Assembly: GCF_025244705.1 (NCBI RefSeq)
Contig: NZ_CP104207.1
Coordinates: forward strand, 2,046,001 to 2,110,000
Source of the DNA: Sphingopyxis sp. PET50
Lineage (GTDB): Bacteria > Pseudomonadota > Alphaproteobacteria > Sphingomonadales > Sphingomonadaceae
DNA: 64,000 bases
Direction: 5' to 3'
Shown here: piece after piece, positions 1-8,710 of the stretch
Numbering within the stretch: the stretch's first letter is position 1
Layout: each line of letters starts with the position of its first letter
The notes under the pieces: generated by a model
Told to the model about the DNA's origin: nothing
The model's database searches: none
What the model saw: only the letters and a program-made list of their open reading frames with translations
Position numbers and translations under genes: made by a program

Positions 1-612
1 GCATCGTCTCCATCGTCGCGGCGCCGACGAACGCGCCGTCGATGCGGAATTCGACCGGCAGCGCGACCAGATCGGCGCCCCGCCACCCGTCGATGCGCGG
101 GCCGAGCACGAGGCCCTTGTTGTTGCCATAGTCCGACACGGTGACCGCCGGGCCGTGCATGTTGATCCCGGCAAAAGGCGAGCTTGCGATCTCGATGCCG
201 GTGCGCACCTCGGTGATCGCGTCGCGGACCGAATGGATGTCGTAGTCGCGGGTGCCCACCTCGCCGAAACACAGCAGCACTTCGGCCTCGGCGGCGGCGA
301 AGCCCCCGCCATAGACGGGCATCGCCGGCACCGAACCGCTGCGGCGGCATCGACGATCTCGTCGGTGAAGATCGGCCCCGTGATGCGCTGGCCGCCGAAA
401 CGCTCGACCAGATCGTCGGCGATGCGGCCGACCTTCCAGCCGCCGACGGGACGCCCGTCGAACGCGATCGCCATATCCTGTATCGCATAGGCATCGGTCA
501 GTCCCTGCGGCATGGGGCCGGGATAGCGGGTAATCGGTGTCTTTGTCGCGCGCGCGGTCAGAAACGCCTTGGCTATGGCTTCTCGTTCGCTCGTTGCCAG
601 CATCTTTGTCAT
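1..612 (-). CDS. MhpD-like 2-keto-4-pentenoate hydratase family protein, copy 1 (3' end outside window, frameshifted)
   Basis: Product of the MhpD-type hydratase branch of the fumarylacetoacetate hydrolase superfamily; substrate unknown. The reading frame shows AYAIQD, GGWKVGRIA, GPIF, FAGIN, DYGNNKGLVLG and GAATMETM, all shared with the second copy at 6173-6955. Identity is 54 of the first 90 residues and higher afterwards. Start 612 is chosen because the first residues (MTKM) align with the start of copy 2 (MTGM); ATGs at 621 and 603 are also possible. One base appears to be missing near 343-350, since the frame changes between DEIVDAAA and GSVPAMPVYGGGF. The gene runs off the left edge. 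A LacI-type operator and a TTGACA box lie directly upstream, so it is probably co-induced with the uronate genes. Confidence 0.75.
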   Translation of the reverse strand, partial: MTKMLATSEREAIAKAFLTARATKTPITRYPGPMPQGLTDAYAIQDMAIAFDGRPVGGWKVGRIADDLVERFGGQRITGPIFTDEIVDAAAAVRCRRCPSMAGASPPPRPKCCCVSARWAPATTTSIRSATRSPRCAPASRSQARLLPGSTCTARRSPCRTMATTRASCSARASTGGGAPIWSRCRSNSASTARSSAPRRWRRC

Positions 613-624
613 TTCCCTCATCCG

Positions 625-653
625 GAAATTCCTGTAGGAGACACCGGTGTCAA
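625..653 (-). promoter_or_regulatory. LacI-type operator with overlapping promoter upstream of hydratase copy 1
   Basis: A perfect 12-bp palindrome GACACCGGTGTC lies at 640-651. On the minus strand a TTGACA hexamer (complement of 648-653) overlaps it, with a weak -10 (AATTTC) 17 bp downstream at 625-630. The same ACCGGT-centred motif recurs at 6134, 11406 and 15301. The divergent lacI-type gene starts at 760, so the site could also serve autoregulation. Confidence 0.7.
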
Positions 654-759
654 AGGCAAGCGGTTAGCCATCAGCGCGGTTGATTTTGTGACGGTCGAAG
701 CGCATCAGGAAACAGGCGTGCCGGACCGACCGGGCATGCACAGGAAAAGTGAAACACGC

Positions 760-1810
760 ATGGCGCCACGCACGCGGGAAAAAAGCGGCAAGCAACCGAC
801 GATCAACGATGTCGCGGCCCTCGCCGGCTGTTTCGAAAAAAACCGTCAGCCGGGTCATCAACCGGTCCGAATTCATCACCGACAAGACGCGCCAGGCGGT
901 CGAACAGGCGATCAAGATGCTCGGTTTCGTGCCGAACCCGCAGGCGCGGGCGCTGGCATTTCGCCGCAACTTCCTGATCGCGCTGCTCCACGACAATCCG
1001 AACGCGCAGACGGTGCTCAATTTCCAGCAGGGCGTGCTCGACGCGATCAAGGACAGCGATCTCGCGCTGCTCGTCCGGCCGGTCGACCGCGGCTCGGACC
1101 GGCTGCTCGACGACGTCCGCGTCTTTCTGGAAAAGCAGCGGCCGATCGGCGCGATGCTGCTGCCGCCGATTTCGGAGAATGACGATCTCGCCGCGCTGTG
1201 CGAGAATCTGGGGGTCCGCTATGTTCGCGTCGGTTCGGCGCCGCTCGACGACGCGCGGCACTGCGTGTCGTCGAACGATCGCGAAGTCGTGGCCGAGGCG
1301 GTGGGCAAGCTGGTCGAACTCGGCCACCGCCGGATCGGATTCGTGCGCGGCCCGGTCGGCTTCCGGTCGGCCGCCGAGCGCGAAAGGGGATTTCACGAAG
1401 CCTTGTCCAAGGCCGGACTAACGCTGCCCGCCGGCTATTCGGCGCCGGGCAATTATCGCTATGCCGCGGGGATCGAAGCGGGCGAAGCGCTGCTTTCGCT
1501 CGCCGAACCGCCGACCGCGATCTTCTGCTCGAACGACGAGATGGCCGCAGGCGTCATGAGCGTGGCCTATGGCAAGGGCATCGCCGTGCCCGCCGACCTG
1601 TCGATCATCGGCTTCGACGACAGCCCGACCGCGACGCATATCTGGCCCGCGCTCAGCACGGTGCGCTGGCCGATCCGCGAAATGGGGGTGCGCGCCGCGC
1701 GCATCCTGGTGCCCGATTTCCTGGATATCGGTGCAAAATCCTCCGACGAGGCGAATGTCATGGCCTCCACCTTCGTCGAGCGGCAATCGGTCGCGCCGCC
1801 CAGCCGCTAA
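760..1810 (+). CDS. LacI/GalR-family transcriptional regulator of the uronate locus (one frameshift)
   Basis: Cytoplasmic repressor-type regulator, about 350 residues. The N-terminal helix-turn-helix reads TINDVAALAG then VSKKTVSRVIN; the rest is the periplasmic-binding-protein-like effector domain (CSNDEMAAGV, IIGFDDSP). The two parts of the HTH lie in different frames because one extra base (T near 829, in GGC[T]GTTTCG) interrupts it; removing it restores a textbook LacI HTH. Start 760 is chosen because it puts the HTH close to the N-terminus, with AGGAAAAG upstream; ATG 736 is an in-frame alternative. It is divergent from hydratase copy 1 and is the natural candidate to bind the ACCGGT palindromes of this locus (inference). 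The effector is unknown; KDG or a related keto-acid would fit the context. Confidence 0.88.
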
Positions 1811-1863
1811 CCGGCGACGGGATGGGCGATGCCAGGGCTGAAACCGGGCGCCCGAAACCCCGT

Positions 1864-3379
1864 CTATGACCCCGGCTGGATATAGGGCACGCGCGCGAAC
1901 AGTTCGCGTTCCCATGCACGCGGATCGTCCTCGACGCGCGCATAGGCGTCGAAGATCATCGTGCGGCGGCGCTTTAGTTCATAGGCGGGCCAGCCCGGAT
2001 TGCCCGTTTTCGCGAAGCGGGCAAAGGCATCCATCATCCGCGCGCTCACCTCGCGTTTGCACGTCGACTGGTCGGGGCCGGTGCCGAAGACGAGCGCGAT
2101 GTCGTCGGCATGTTTCGCGTCCATATAGTCGAGTTGGTAGACGAAGGCTGGCGCCCCTGCCCGTGCGCGCGCCTCGGCCTCCTCGACCTGCCCGCGCCAA
2201 CTGCGTGCGGCGGTGACGATGCGGTGGAACAGCTCGAGCGGCTGCGCGCCGGGATAACGCGCGCGAAACTGGCTAGGCGACCCAGGCGGGGTCGATATCG
2301 ACGCGCATTTCGGGACCGATGCGCGCCGCAAGATTGTCGTGGGTCAGCCCCGCAAGCTGCTGGCCGTCGGCGGAGTAGAAGGCGCGCGTTTCCATCACCG
2401 TGTTGCCGAGCATCATCGGGATGGTCCGCGACTGCGGCGCCGGATCGGGCCAGAAGGGGTGGCGCGTCAGATGCTTCATGTCGAGCACCGGCCCCATATA
2501 GACGTTGCCGCCGATGATCGGGTCGGTCGCCGACAGCGCCGCGACGAGTTGCTCGACCGGTGCGGTCGCGGGATCGACGCCCTTGCCCAGCTTGTCGAGG
2601 AACGCCTGCGCGCGTTTCGCCGCGTTGAGCGGACCCGAGGCGGTGACCTGCTGCCCGCTCATCGTGATCGCCTTGTGGAACAGCCCCGCCGCTTCGGGCA
2701 TCGCCATCAGCGTCGCGATCTTCGCCCCGCCGCCCGACTGGCCGAACAGGGTGACGTTGCCGGGATTGCCGCCGAAGGCCGCGATGTTCCGCCGCACCCA
2801 TTGGAGCGCGACGATCAGGTCGAGCTGTCCGGCGTTGCCGCTGTCCGGGAACCGCTCGGGCAGATAGAGATAGCCGAGCGCGTTGAGGCGGTGATTGACG
2901 GTCACCACCACGACATCGCCCTGCGCCGCCAGCCTCGCGCCGTCGTTGAGCGGGTCGGTGACGCTGCCCGACGAATAGGCGCCGCCATGGAAATAGACCA
3001 TCACCGGTCGCGGCTTTTTGGTCGCGGTCGTCGGCGTCCAGACGTTGAGGAACAGGCAGTCCTCGGATTGCGGCCGATAGCGATCACCGGCCTGCGGACA
3101 GGCTGGACCGAATTGCCCCTGCTCCCAATAGGGCTGCTCTGCCGCCGGCACAGCCACGGGTGCCCGGAACCGTTCGGCGCGCGCGTAGCGAATGCCGAGA
3201 TAGGCCGAGGCCCAGGCCAGCGCATTCTCTTGCCGGGGCTTGCTGCGATAGGCGCCGTCGGCGGCGGTCACCGTCGAGGAGGCCGGGACCGCCCATGAGG
3301 GCGCGGCATAGGACAGCATGGCCAATCCCGCCGCCCCGCCGAGCAGCAAACGACGACTGAACGGCTCACCGCCGGACAT
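1864..3379 (-). CDS. Type-B carboxylesterase, secreted (one frameshift)
   Basis: Alpha/beta-hydrolase of the carboxylesterase type B family, about 500 residues. It starts with an RR-containing signal ([16 protein letters not shown], cleavage near SWA), suggesting Tat-dependent export. Visible features are the oxyanion-hole motif FHGGAY near residues 130-135, [10 protein letters not shown], and the nucleophile elbow GQSGGG with Ser at about 215; the usual motif is GESAGG, so Gln replaces Glu. Near 2275 one extra base (minus-strand GCC[T]AGCCAG) creates a stop; the C-terminal third continues in the next frame to 1864. Start 3379 has GGGGGAGGG just upstream. It overlaps the end of kdgK by 14 bp and ends the kduI-kduD-kdgK operon. 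Likely role: removing ester groups (acetyl, methyl or feruloyl) from the uronate polymer; this is inferred from context. Confidence 0.85.
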
Positions 3380-4379
3380 CGAGCCCTCCCCCGTGAAATG
3401 CGTCGATATCCGCCTGGCTAAAGCGGCTCGCATCTCCGGGCAAGCTGTGTTTGAGGCAGGTGAGCGCGAGGCCGGTTTCGGCCATCGCGCATGCATCGCC
3501 GCCAGTCAGATGCGCGTGCAGCACCCCGGCGGCGAAGGCGTCGCCCGCGCCGATGCGATCAACGATGCCGGTGACGTCGACCTCGGCGGTCTGGTGACGG
3601 GCGTCGCGCAGGTCGATCCGCGCCGCGATGCGGTGATGATCGGCAGTCAGTACGTGCCGCGCCGTCGAGGCGATCAGCTTCAGGCCGGGGAATGCGGTGA
3701 ATCCCGCCTCGGCGGCCTCGCGCCGCCGGTTCTCGCCTTCGCCCGAAAACTCGCGGCCGAGCACCAGCGACAGGTCGCGGTGGTTGCCGAAGAGAATGTC
3801 GGCAAGCCCGATCAGTTCGGACAGGATCGCGCGCGGGTCGCTCTCCCACGCCTCCCACAGCATCGCGCGGTAATTGCCGTCGAAGCTGACCGGCACGCCG
3901 AGCCGCTTCGCCGCGCGCGCCGCCGCCAGCGCGGCTTCGGCGGAGCGCGGCCCGAGCGCGGGGGTGATGCCCGACAGGTGGAGCAGGCGGGCGCCGGTCA
4001 GCAGCGCGTCCCAGTCATAATCGTCCACCCCGCTCGCCGCGAAACTCGATCCGGCGCGGTCATAGACGATTTCGGACGCGCGCAGCCCTGCGCCGACGCT
4101 AAGGAAATAGAGCCCCATCCGCCCCGGATGGGGGGTGACGGCGGTGCAATCGACGCCCGCGCCGCGCACCGCCGCCACGGCTCCGCGGCCCAGAGCATGG
4201 GAAGGAACCTTGCCGACCATCGCGCAATCATGGCCGAGATGCGCGAGGCCAACCGCGACATTCGCCTCTGCCCCGCCGACATGGAGCGACAGGGCGGGCG
4301 ACTGCATCAGCAGCTCGTTGCCCGGCGCGGTCATGCGGATCAGCAATTCGCCGAAAAAGACCAATCTACCTTGCGCCAT
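3366..4379 (-). CDS. kdgK: 2-keto-3-deoxygluconate kinase
   Basis: PfkB-family sugar kinase of 337 residues that phosphorylates 2-keto-3-deoxygluconate (KDG) to KDPG with ATP. Visible are the N-terminal [15 protein letters not shown] substrate/dimer motif and the C-terminal signature [12 protein letters not shown], with the catalytic Asp near residue 280. Start 4379 (MAQGRL) is preferred over the in-frame TTG at 4385 because GGAG lies 6 nt upstream. It follows kduD after a palindromic repeat and overlaps the esterase gene start. KduI, KduD and KdgK together form the complete route from 5-keto-4-deoxyuronate to KDPG; the KDPG aldolase must be elsewhere. Other PfkB sugar kinases are the main alternative, but the context strongly favours KdgK. 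Confidence 0.9.
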   Translation of the reverse strand: MAQGRLVFFGELLIRMTAPGNELLMQSPALSLHVGGAEANVAVGLAHLGHDCAMVGKVPSHALGRGAVAAVRGAGVDCTAVTPHPGRMGLYFLSVGAGLRASEIVYDRAGSSFAASGVDDYDWDALLTGARLLHLSGITPALGPRSAEAALAAARAAKRLGVPVSFDGNYRAMLWEAWESDPRAILSELIGLADILFGNHRDLSLVLGREFSGEGENRRREAAEAGFTAFPGLKLIASTARHVLTADHHRIAARIDLRDARHQTAEVDVTGIVDRIGAGDAFAAGVLHAHLTGGDACAMAETGLALTCLKHSLPGDASRFSQADIDAFHGGGLDVRR

Positions 4380-4387
4380 CCCCAACT

Positions 4388-4474
4388 CCGTTCGCCCTGA
4401 GCTTGTCGAAGGGCTGTTCTTTCTTCAACGCCGCAAAAGGAAGAACGGTGCTTCGACAAGCTCAGCACGAACGG
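4388..4474. repeat. Palindromic intergenic repeat, family A (CTGAGCTTGTCGAAG type)
   Basis: Inverted repeat with outer arms CCGTTCG and CGAACGG and inner arms CTGAGCTTGTCGAAG and CTTCGACAAGCTCAG; the central part carries TTCTTTCTTC and GGAAGAAC. Close copies lie at 45122-45209, 46831-46915 and 47830-47916. It lies between kduD and kdgK inside an otherwise tight operon. Confidence 0.9.
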
Positions 4475-4489
4475 CCTTCGGATATCCTA

Positions 4490-5245
4490 TTATCGCGCGA
4501 GCCAGCCGCCGTCGACCGCGAGGATATGGCCCTGCACATAGTCCGACGCCGCCGAGGCGAGGAACACCGCCGCGCCGCCGATGTCGGCGGGATCACCCCA
4601 GCGGCCCGCGGGAATGCGCTCCATGATCTGGCGGTTGCGCGTCTCGTCCGACTGCAGCGCGGCGGTGTTGTTCGTCGCGATATAGCCGGGCGCGATCGCA
4701 TTGACCTGCACGCCCTTCGCCGCCCATTCGTTCGCGAGCAGCTTGGTGAGGCCGCCGACGCCCGATTTCGACGCGGTATAGCTCGGCACGCGAATGCCGC
4801 CCTGAAAGGTCAGCAACGAGGCGATGTTGATGATCTTGCCCGACCCGCGCGCGATCATGTGGCGCCCGGCCGCCTGGCAGAGGAAAAAGAGCGTCTTGAG
4901 ATTGGTGTCGATCACCGCATCCCAATCCGCTTCGGTGAAATCGACCGCGTCGGCGCGGCGGATGATGCCGGCATTGTTGACGAGGATGTCGATGCGGCCG
5001 AACTCGTCCAGCACCGCATCGACCAGCGGCTGCACCGCCGCGACGCTTGACAGGTCGGCGGTGAAATCCGCCGCCTTGCGGCCGAGCACCTCCACCTTCC
5101 CGACCGTCTCGGTCGCGGGCGAGCGCCCGGCGGCGGCGATATCCGCCCCCGCCCCGGCGAGCGCGAGCGCGATGCCCTGCCCGATGCCGGTGTTGGCGCC
5201 GGTGACGAGAGCAACCTTGCCCGAAAGGTCGAACAGGCGCGCCAT
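4490..5245 (-). CDS. kduD: 2-dehydro-3-deoxy-D-gluconate 5-dehydrogenase (KduD)
   Basis: Short-chain dehydrogenase of 251 residues that reduces 2,5-diketo-3-deoxygluconate (DKII) to KDG with NADH. Classical SDR features: TGANTGIG at 15-22, NNAG at 90-93, catalytic Ser143, Tyr156 and Lys160 (YTASK), and NAIAPGYIATNNT after the active site, as in KduD. Its start codon overlaps the kduI stop (TGATG at 5243-5247), so the two are translationally coupled. The pairing with kduI makes this assignment much firmer than the SDR fold alone would. Confidence 0.93.
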   Translation of the reverse strand: MARLFDLSGKVALVTGANTGIGQGIALALAGAGADIAAAGRSPATETVGKVEVLGRKAADFTADLSSVAAVQPLVDAVLDEFGRIDILVNNAGIIRRADAVDFTEADWDAVIDTNLKTLFFLCQAAGRHMIARGSGKIINIASLLTFQGGIRVPSYTASKSGVGGLTKLLANEWAAKGVQVNAIAPGYIATNNTAALQSDETRNRQIMERIPAGRWGDPADIGGAAVFLASAASDYVQGHILAVDGGWLAR

Positions 5246-6088
5246 CAGGACAGCTGGCAGATGTCGAGGACGTTCATGTCGGTATAGTCCTGGTTCTCGC
5301 CCGCCATCGCCCAGATGAAGGCATAGGACTTCGTGCCCGCGCCCATATGGATCGACCAGGGCGGCGAAATCACCGCTTCCTCATTCTGCATCACGATGTG
5401 GCGGGTTGCCCCGCCCTCGCCCATGAAGTGCATCACGCGGTCGGTCTCGACATTGTCGAGTTCGAAATAGAAATAAATCTCGCTGCGGCGCTCGTGGATG
5501 TGAGGCGGCATGGTGTTCCAGACGCTGCCTTCCTTGAGCACGGTCAGCCCCATGACGAGTTGCGCGCTGTCGCACACGCCCGGAATGACGAGCTGATAGA
5601 TCGTCCGCTCGTTCGACTCGGCAAGGCTGCCGCGGTCGAGCGCATTGGCATCGGCAATGCCCAGCTTGCGCGTCGTGAACGTCTTGTGCGCCGGGCACGA
5701 CGCCAGATAATAACGCGCGCCCTCGCCCGCAAATTCGACGTCGGTCGCGCCCATCGTCACATAGAGGCAGTCCTTGTTGCCGAGCGTGAAACTCTCGCCG
5801 TCGACGGTGACGGTGCCCTCCACCGCCGATACGTTGACGATCGCGAGTTCGCGGCGCTCGAGGAACGGATGGCTAGGCCGCCGATGGCGGCTCGGTCTGC
5901 GCCGGCAGCGTAACCGGCGCCGAACCGACGGCGACTCCGCCGATCACGAAGCGGTCGGCGTGGGTATAGTTGAGGACGCACTCGCCGGTGCGGAACAGGT
6001 TCCGGATCAGGTAGCGGTCGCGCAGTTCGGCGTTCGACACCTCCTCCATCATCACCGGATGGGTGGCGTAATAGGTCTTGTCGAACAT
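5245..6088 (-). CDS. kduI: 5-keto-4-deoxyuronate isomerase (KduI; one frameshift)
   Basis: Cupin-type isomerase of about 280 residues converting 5-keto-4-deoxyuronate (DKI) to DKII. Clear family features: [28 protein letters not shown], the metal-binding stretch [37 protein letters not shown] and GENQDYTDM. One extra base at about 5875 (minus-strand GCC[T]AGCCAT) stops the frame after TEPPSAA; the rest continues with [10 protein letters not shown]. It is the same insertion signature as in the esterase gene. Start 6088 is chosen because AGGA is correctly spaced (8 nt); ATG 6097 is an alternative. It is first in the kduI-kduD-kdgK-esterase operon and preceded by a LacI-type operator. Confidence 0.92.
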
Positions 6089-6119
6089 CGGGGGCATCCT
6101 CGCTGATGATGATGGCACC

Positions 6120-6148
6120 TTGCTAAGAGTCAAGGTAACCGGTGTCAA
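6120..6148 (-). promoter_or_regulatory. kduI promoter with LacI-type operator over the -35 box
   Basis: On the minus strand TTGACA (6143-6148) is followed 17 bp later by TAGCAA (6120-6125). The 14-mer GGTAACCGGTGTCA at 6134-6147 overlaps the -35 box and is identical to the site at 11406-11419 before the TonB-dependent receptor. This placement suits repression by the nearby LacI-type protein. Confidence 0.72.
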
Positions 6149-6172
6149 GTTGAAGGTGGATCGCGAAGCAGG

Positions 6173-6955
6173 CTAGGGCGTAATCCTGCAGCCGACGCTG
6201 ATACGGCCATCGAACAGGGCCTCGGCGCGCTCACCCGGCCGGATGGGATGCACCCCGGTGATCGCGCCCGCCGATACCCAGGTCCCCGGCGCAATCGCGA
6301 TGCGGCGCCGCCGCAAGGTGCGTATCAGGAACAAGGCCGACCCGAAGGGGCCGTCGAGCATTGTCTCCATAGTCGCGGCGCCGACCGGTTTGCCGTCGAT
6401 ACGCAATTCGACCGGCATCGCGATCAGGTCAAGATCGCGCCAGTCGGCGATCGGCGGGCCGAGTACGAGGCCCTTGTTATTGCCATAGTCCGATGCGGTG
6501 ACCGCGGGGCCATGCCGGTTGATGCCGGCAAAGGGCGAGCTGGCGATCTCGATGCCCACGCGCACCTCGGTGATGCAGTCCCGCACCGTGTCGATATCAT
6601 GCTCGCGATCGCCCACGTCACCAAAGCGCAGCAGCAGCTCGGCCTCCGCCGCGGCGAAACCGCCGGCATAAACCGGCATCGCCGCGCCATCCCGTGCGAT
6701 CTCGTCCGCGAAGATCGGCCCGGCGATCCGGTTGTCGCCATAATGTCCGACCAGTTCCGGCGCGATCCGGCCGACTTTCCAGCCGCCGATCCGGCGTCCG
6801 TCGCGCGCGATCGCGGCGTCCTGGATCGCATAGGCCTCGGCCATCGTCGCGGGCATTGCGCCCGGATAGGCCGCCAGCGCCGTTCCCGCCGCCCGCGCCG
6901 CCAGGAAGGCCCGCGCGATCCTCTCGCATTCGCTCACCGCGTCCATGCCCGTCAT
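6173..6955 (-). CDS. MhpD-like 2-keto-4-pentenoate hydratase family protein, copy 2
   Basis: Intact 260-residue member of the hydratase/FAH superfamily. Motifs include AYAIQDAAI, GGWKVGRIAPELVG, GPIFADEI, FAAAEAELLLRFG (acidic residues of the usual metal site), IASSPFAGIN and DYGNNKGLVLG. It lies last in the TonB receptor, beta-helix, hydratase operon; its ATG overlaps the beta-helix gene stop (ATGA, 6952-6955). Family members hydrate 2-keto-4-enoates or cleave related keto acids. No aromatic meta-cleavage genes are nearby, so a role on an unsaturated or deoxy keto-acid from uronate catabolism is more likely than aromatic degradation (inference). It differs from copy 1 in being intact. Confidence 0.85.
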   Translation of the reverse strand: MTGMDAVSECERIARAFLAARAAGTALAAYPGAMPATMAEAYAIQDAAIARDGRRIGGWKVGRIAPELVGHYGDNRIAGPIFADEIARDGAAMPVYAGGFAAAEAELLLRFGDVGDREHDIDTVRDCITEVRVGIEIASSPFAGINRHGPAVTASDYGNNKGLVLGPPIADWRDLDLIAMPVELRIDGKPVGAATMETMLDGPFGSALFLIRTLRRRRIAIAPGTWVSAGAITGVHPIRPGERAEALFDGRISVGCRITP

Positions 6956-8633
6956 CGACGGCGGCGCGCCAGTTGCCAGTCGTAGAGCGATGGCACCGCC
7001 TCCACTGCCTGTCCGGTCGCCTCGACATAGGACGCGGGGGTGTAGCTGATGGCGATCCTGCGGTTAGCGTGGAGCCCGACGATGCGCTCACCCGGCCCTT
7101 CGAGCCCGCTGGAGATCGCCACCGTCGCGTCGGCGGGCACGGTTTCGGACATCGCCAGCCGTGCGTTCCACAGCGTGTTGTACAGGCCGTGCCCCGGCTT
7201 CCAATAGGGCGCACCGCCGCCGACCCACAATTGGTATGCCCATTCGCCATTCGTCTGTTTCGGGTCGATGTGCAGGACGATCTGGTCGAACAGATTCTGG
7301 TGGTTCGACCCGCTATGCTGGTCGATGACCGCGTCCTGCGCCACGTCCGAGCGCAGGAACACCGACCGCGTCGAGCGGGTATTGACGCTGAGCGGATGGA
7401 TCACCGGATTTTCGACCCGCAGCCCCTCGACCAGCACATTGTGCACCGCGCCGACATGCACCGAATAATGGGCGCGGCGATCGCCGGTCGTCGTCACATC
7501 GGCGATCGTCAGGCTGGCCGCATTGTCGGTCAATATGCCGCTGTCCGACCGGTCGATGACGAGATTGCGGATCCAGCCGTCGAACACGCCGGTCATGTAG
7601 ATGCCGTTATAGCCCTGTTCGAGATGGTGGCCGAAGGACGGCGCCTCGGGAAATTGCAAACGCAGATTCTGGATGCCGACGCGGGTCAGATGCTGCCATT
7701 GCGCCACCACCGCTGGCTGGTCGGTGCGTACGTCATGCAGCAGCGGGTCGCCCAGCGTCACGCGCTTGCCGCGGATCGCCGCGACGCGCGTCGATTGCAC
7801 GACGACCGGGCGGTTCGGCGAGGTCCAGTGGTGCGAGCCGATCGGCAGGTCGGTATCGCCATAGAGCGATTTCAATATCTTGCTGTCGGGGCCATCGACC
7901 GAAAACCATTGCAGCTGGACGACATCGCCGACGTGCAGCTTCGTGGCGTCTTCGACGGTCAAATCGCGGCCGAACTGCCTGCCCGAAACACCGTTCGCCA
8001 GCACCGGATCGCGGACATCCCTGCTGCTGTCGTAGGAGACTGGGCGACTGCCGGGGGTGCGACCAGGATCATCCCGCCGGCCCAGCTATATTCGGTGAAC
8101 AGATAGTCGATATTATGCTCGGGCTCGACCTGCTGCTTTTTCTCGCGGACGAGATAGGCGCGCAGCTCGTCATAATCATGGCTCTGGTCGATGAGCTTCA
8201 GCGGGCGCGGGAACCACAGTTCGCTGCCCCCCGGACCGGCGCCCGCGCCGTCGAGGACGATGTCGCTGCGCGTGATGCGCAGCACTTCGGTGATCTGCGT
8301 GCGCCCCTTGGGGAAACGCAGCGTCACGCGCCCCTGTACCGCGTTCGCAGCCTCGATCGCGCGCAGCACGGCCTTGCTGTCGTCGAGCCCGTCGTCGGGA
8401 ATCACGCCATAGGTGGTGACGTCGACCACCGTGCCCGCGTCGTCGGGGATCGGCATGAGGCCGAAGCCATAGCCGGCATAGGAATAATCGGGCAGCGGGT
8501 TCGCGGTCATCGTCGCGCGATCCGACAGGATTTTCGGGAGCACCGGCGACTTCGCCAGCGCGGGCAGGGTCGCCGTCACGGCAACCGACAGCATCAGACC
8601 GAGGGCGCAGCGGTCCCGGCTAAACGGCATCAT
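6952..8633 (-). CDS. Secreted right-handed beta-helix (pectin-lyase-like) protein (one frameshift)
   Basis: About 560 residues with an N-terminal signal peptide (LMLSVAVTATLPALA). The N-terminal part has TTYGVIPDDGLDDSKAVLRA, the typical entry motif of pectate-lyase-3/GH28-like beta-helices. The C-terminal part has repetitive short strands with NGIYMTG, GWIRNLVI, SGILTDNAASLTIADVTTTG and NVLVEGLRVEN, as expected of beta-helix coils. The frame breaks at a run of five G at 8052-8056 (minus-strand CCCCC); a sixth would join ILVAPP to GSRPVSYDSS. It lies between the TonB receptor and hydratase copy 2. Exact enzymatic class (lyase, hydrolase or epimerase) cannot be told from the sequence. Confidence 0.8.
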
Positions 8634-8710
8634 AAAGGCATTTCCTCATCTTGGCCGGACCCGGCAGCGGGGCGGCGCCAGTGGATAGACCGCCGCCCCG
8701 CGCCCGAGGA

